Source: Gordonia tangerina (GTDB lineage: Bacteria > Actinomycetota > Actinomycetes > Mycobacteriales > Mycobacteriaceae). From it: a DNA stretch of 64,000 nucleotides. Shown here piece by piece: positions 60,946 to 64,000 of the stretch. Both the position numbers and the translations under genes were made by a program. The stretch lies in the NCBI RefSeq assembly GCF_021556435.1, contig NZ_JAKGCU010000001.1, forward strand, positions 620,001-684,000, given 5' to 3'. Positions within the stretch are counted from its first letter, which is position 1; every line of letters starts with the position of its first letter. The notes under the pieces were generated by a model that made no database searches, was not told the origin of the DNA, and saw nothing but the letters and a program-made list of their open reading frames with translations.

Positions 60946-62141
60946 TCACGAAGGGTCGCCGCACACCACTCGGTACGTGTCCCGCCCAGCGTTCTTCGCC
61001 TCGAATAGCGCGCGGTCGGCAGTCTTCAGTGCCAGGTCCACGAGCGCGCCGTCGGTGGCCGGGCGGAGTTTGCTCTCATAGACGACCGCGCCGACGCTCA
61101 CGGTGATGCGAGGCTCGCAGGGCAGGCCGATCTGGGCGGCCCGGATGCGATTGGCCAGTCCGATGGCCGAAATGCGATCCAGGGAGCCGGCGATCGCGAA
61201 CTCGTCGCCGCCGAGGCGCCCGACCACCCCTGACTTCCCAACGGCATCCACGAGCACCGCGGCCAACCGTTCGAGAACGTCGTCGCCAACGGCATGCCCG
61301 TGGCGATCGTTGATGGCCTTGTAGTTGTCGATGTCCACCACGACGATCGTGAAGGGCCGCGTCGTCTGCCGGGCTGCCGTTTTCGCTATGTAACGGAACC
61401 CGCGCCGATTGAGCACGCCGGTCAGCGGGTCGGTGTTGGCCGACTCGATCTGAAGGCGTAGAGCGCGTTTCGACTCCGCGCTGAGATGGCTATCAAGCCC
61501 ACGGTGCCATTGGCCGCGAGCAACGACACCATGATCCCGTAGAGCGCGGTCGATCCGGGCAGCGTGTCGTCGAGTAACGCTCTCACGCCGATGGTGACGA
61601 TCACGGCGGTCGAGAAGACGACATGACAGACCATCGCCTGGATGCGGAGAAAGTGCGCGACGTAGCCGCCGATGACCGCGAACAGCGCCGTGCCCTGCAG
61701 TGCCATGACCGGCGTCTGGAACGTGGCCAGCGCCGCGGTCAGTCCGAGGTCGGCGTAGATGACGAAGGCGGTGTTGGCGCCTCGCATAGGCATCGTCTCC
61801 GACAACCAAATGGTTCGCAGATCGATGCGCGCGATGAGGATCGCGACCGGCACCGTGGTGGCGCTGATGGCGATGAGCGCGCCCATCCGAACCGGGCTCC
61901 CCGCCGCACCATCCGGCGACGTCACCGCCAGGACACCCAACAGGCCGATGGCCAGCGTCAGGCCCGCTATTCCATATCGGGGTAGCCGTTCGGAGATCTC
62001 GATCTGATCCAAGACATATCGAGGATCCTCGTACGCTTTGGTCCGCGCGGTGTGGGTCGCCTCCCCAAGATTCCCCACGCCTGCAGACCGATTCTCATCG
62101 ACAAACACCGTTCGCGTCCCGCCCCTGTGCACTGCTGACAA
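60946..62141 (-). pseudogene. Membrane-bound diguanylate cyclase interrupted by a frameshift
   Basis: Two overlapping minus frames complete one protein. Frame from 62141: ~110-residue lead, then ~6 membrane helices (YGIAGLTLAIGLLGVLAV ... ALYGIMVSLLAANGTVGLIAI). Frame ending at 60946: HLSAESKRALRLQIESANTDPLTGVLNRRGFRY, DIDNYKAINDRHGHAVGDDVLERLAAVL and GRLGGDEFAIAGS, an intact GGDEF active site without the RxxD inhibitory site. The frames join near 61470 by an apparent one-base loss. The start is TTG 62141 or GTG 62132. It could be a real pseudogene, a sequencing slip, or frameshifting. Confidence 0.75.
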
Positions 62142-62280
62142 CGAACGCGACTCCGTCAGACCCCCATGAAAGGGACACGTTCTTCAAGTTGCGATTGTAG
62201 AACGTACATCGCTGCCGCGGGTGGTGAGGGGCTGGCGCCGCGTTACTGCGCGACAGTCGAGTCCACGACGGCCACCGCGC

Positions 62281-63966
62281 TCAGTGCCGTTCCAGGATCG
62301 CCGCGAGATCCGCGCCGTCGGGCAGCGCGCCGTACTCGAACGCGCGGTCGTCGCCCAGGCGTGCGGCGATGAACGCATCGGACACCTCGGCCGGGGAGAA
62401 CCGCACCAGCAGGGAGGCTTCCAGCGCCAAGGCCATGGATTCGACGACCCCACGCGCGCGACGCTGCGCCGTTGCCCCGTCGGCGCGCACAAGTTCACCC
62501 AGCTGATCACGCAGCCGTTCGAGGTGCAGGTCCAGGGTGCGGTTGGCTCCCAGTGCGATGTTGATCTCGGCGTCGAACGCCGCGATCGACTCCGGCTCGC
62601 GGGTCATCGCACGCAGCACGTCGAGGGCGATGACATTCCCGGAGCCTTCCCAGACGGCCATGACCGGCTGCTCGCGGTAGCGCATGGCCAGGGGGAATGC
62701 CTCGGTGTAGCCGTTGCCGCCGAGACACTCCAGCGCCTCGTAGGAGTGGTGGGGTCCGCGTTTGCAAATCCAGTACTTGGCGACCGCGGTGGCAAGGCGA
62801 CGGAACGCCTTCTCCTGATCGGTGGCGTCCTCGTCATGGGCGCGAGCCAGGCGCATGGCGGTGATGGTGGCGGCTTCCGATTCCAGGGCGAGGTCGGCGA
62901 GCACGGCGGTCATCGCCGGCTGATCGGCCAGCGTCGCGCCGAAGGCGGCCCGGTGGCGAGCGTGCCACACCGCCTCGGCCACAGACTGTCGCATTCCGGC
63001 GGCACTGCCGAGGACGCAGTCCAGACGGGTCTGCGCAACCATCTCGATGATGGTGCGCACGCCACGGCCCGGTTCGCCGACCATCACCGCGACGGTGCCG
63101 TCGAGTTCGATCTCCGACGACGCGTTCGACTTGTTGCCGAGCTTGTCTTTCAGTCGCTGGATGCGGAAGACGTTGCGGGTGCCGTCGGGCAGAACGCGGG
63201 GCAGCAGGAAGCACGAGAGTCCCTCGCCGCCGGGGCCTTGCGCCTGCGCGAGGACCAGGAACGCATCCGACATCGGTGCCGAGCAGAACCACTTGTGTCC
63301 GGTGAGCAGATAGTCGGCGCCCGGCCCGCCACGGCCGACCGGTGTGGCAACCGTCGTGTTCGCGCGCACATCGGAGCCACCCTGCTTCTCCGTCATCGAC
63401 ATGCCGAAGATTGCCGATTCCTTGGTGGCCGACAGATCGGGGGAGTAGCTGCGTGACAGTGCTTTCGGCACCCAGTGCGCGGCGACGTCGGGCTGCAGCT
63501 CCAGTGACGGAATCACCGCGTGGGTCATCGACACCGGACAGGCGTGACCGGGTTCGATCTGCCCGAACAACATGAAACCCGCGGCACGGGCGACGTGTGA
63601 GCCGGGCTGCGGGTCGGCCCAGCAGCGTGTGTGCGAGCCGTGGGCCACCGACGCCTCGATGATCCGGTGGTAGGCGGGGTGGTACTCGACCTCGTCGATC
63701 CGGTTGCCCCAGCGGTCGTGGGTGTGCAGCACCGGGGTGATGGTGTTGGCCAGGTGCGCGTCGTGCTGAAACTGCGCACTGCCCACGTGGGCGCCGATCT
63801 CCCGGAGCTCATCTTCCGCCCAGCCCGCATCGTGGCGTCGGATCGCTTCGACAAGAACGGTATTCATGTCGAACTCGTTGATATCGACACGCGGGGCGGA
63901 CTGGTTGAGGACGGTGTGCGTGAGATGCGGTTGCGGGTGGGTGGTGGTCTCGGTGGAGTGTGTCAT
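62281..63966 (-). CDS. AidB-like acyl-CoA dehydrogenase
   Basis: 561 residues from ATG 63966 (GAAAGGA upstream). FAD/acyl-CoA dehydrogenase fold with FGMSMTEKQGGSDVRANTTVA, LTGHKWFCSAPMSDAFLVLAQAQG and LECLGGNGYTEAFPLAMRYREQPVMAVWEGSGNVIALDVLRAM. The extra C-terminal helices and the GSGNVIALDVLRAM tail match the AidB branch, which is adaptive to DNA alkylation in E. coli. Whether it oxidises acyl-CoA is unclear. Upstream context lies beyond the window end at 64000. Confidence 0.88.
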   Translation of the reverse strand: MTHSTETTTHPQPHLTHTVLNQSAPRVDINEFDMNTVLVEAIRRHDAGWAEDELREIGAHVGSAQFQHDAHLANTITPVLHTHDRWGNRIDEVEYHPAYHRIIEASVAHGSHTRCWADPQPGSHVARAAGFMLFGQIEPGHACPVSMTHAVIPSLELQPDVAAHWVPKALSRSYSPDLSATKESAIFGMSMTEKQGGSDVRANTTVATPVGRGGPGADYLLTGHKWFCSAPMSDAFLVLAQAQGPGGEGLSCFLLPRVLPDGTRNVFRIQRLKDKLGNKSNASSEIELDGTVAVMVGEPGRGVRTIIEMVAQTRLDCVLGSAAGMRQSVAEAVWHARHRAAFGATLADQPAMTAVLADLALESEAATITAMRLARAHDEDATDQEKAFRRLATAVAKYWICKRGPHHSYEALECLGGNGYTEAFPLAMRYREQPVMAVWEGSGNVIALDVLRAMTREPESIAAFDAEINIALGANRTLDLHLERLRDQLGELVRADGATAQRRARGVVESMALALEASLLVRFSPAEVSDAFIAARLGDDRAFEYGALPDGADLAAILERH

Positions 63967-64000
63967 GGGTTTTCCTTTCGAAGCGGCGCAACTGGTCTCG

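Overview
The window is high-GC DNA from a mycolic-acid actinomycete (order Mycobacteriales). A Gordonia or Williamsia-like genus is the best guess. The reasons are a cutinase, two DUF222 (13E12-type) proteins, an RsbW/SigF partner-switching locus of mycobacterial type, a dnaK-grpE-dnaJ-hspR operon with a HAIR operator, a TTG/GTG-rich start repertoire, and an ISL3-family element. The genus was not tested by any search.

Layout. (1) 1-2884: two membrane O-acyltransferases; the first runs off the window start. (2) 3089-9352: a general-stress locus with a membrane protein, an RsbW-like anti-sigma factor, a STAS anti-antagonist, SigF, a zinc alcohol/formaldehyde dehydrogenase, an SDR and a degenerate second HATPase. 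At least four matches to the SigF promoter (GTTT-N15-17-GGGTA) sit in front of these genes and another precedes the pyruvate-oxidase-like gene at 16377. (3) 9396-19715: SDRs, an XRE regulator with a perfect palindromic operator, a DUF222 protein with heptad repeats, DUF1801, a ThDP-dependent oxidase, a GH15 hydrolase and glucose-6-phosphate dehydrogenase. (4) 19786-24839: an ion-transporter-type permease, an MFS carrier and a PucR regulator. (5) 25051-32630: a co-directional catabolic operon with a GlcG/HbpS protein, a haem-oxygenase-like diiron oxidase with a complete ligand set, two small Rieske proteins, an FAD ferredoxin reductase, an aldehyde dehydrogenase, a cytoplasmic gamma-glutamyltransferase, RidA and a DUF1275 membrane protein. 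(6) 32685-37899: VOC, SnoaL, a secreted protein, a DHA2 exporter, SRPBCC and DHFR-like proteins, and a cutinase. (7) 38096-46257: protein quality control with Lon, YciI-like and TetR genes, then dnaK-grpE-dnaJ-hspR. (8) 46324-57314: a Thr/Glu-tailed membrane protein, flavohaemoglobin, amidohydrolase, DUF222/HNH protein, Ser/Thr kinase plus DUF2339 pair, Tat-lipoprotein intradiol dioxygenase and an FAD-linked oxidase. (9) 57322-60880: a decayed ISL3-type region carrying a GlxA-like regulator, an ABM monooxygenase and a tRNA 3'-end fragment. (10) 60946-63966: a frameshifted diguanylate cyclase and an AidB-like acyl-CoA dehydrogenase.

How the parts work together. SigF (held by RsbW, released by the STAS protein) probably turns on detoxifying and redox genes around it. 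HspR, the last gene of the chaperone operon, probably represses that operon through the HAIR site and perhaps lon through a weaker copy. The most novel candidate is the 25-32 kb operon. It looks like an oxidative amine or amino-acid degradation pathway in which a diiron oxidase of the haem-oxygenase fold would be fed by its own Rieske ferredoxin and FAD reductase. Product aldehydes would go to the aldehyde dehydrogenase, and imines or gamma-glutamyl intermediates to RidA and the gamma-glutamyltransferase. The substrate cannot be read from the sequence.
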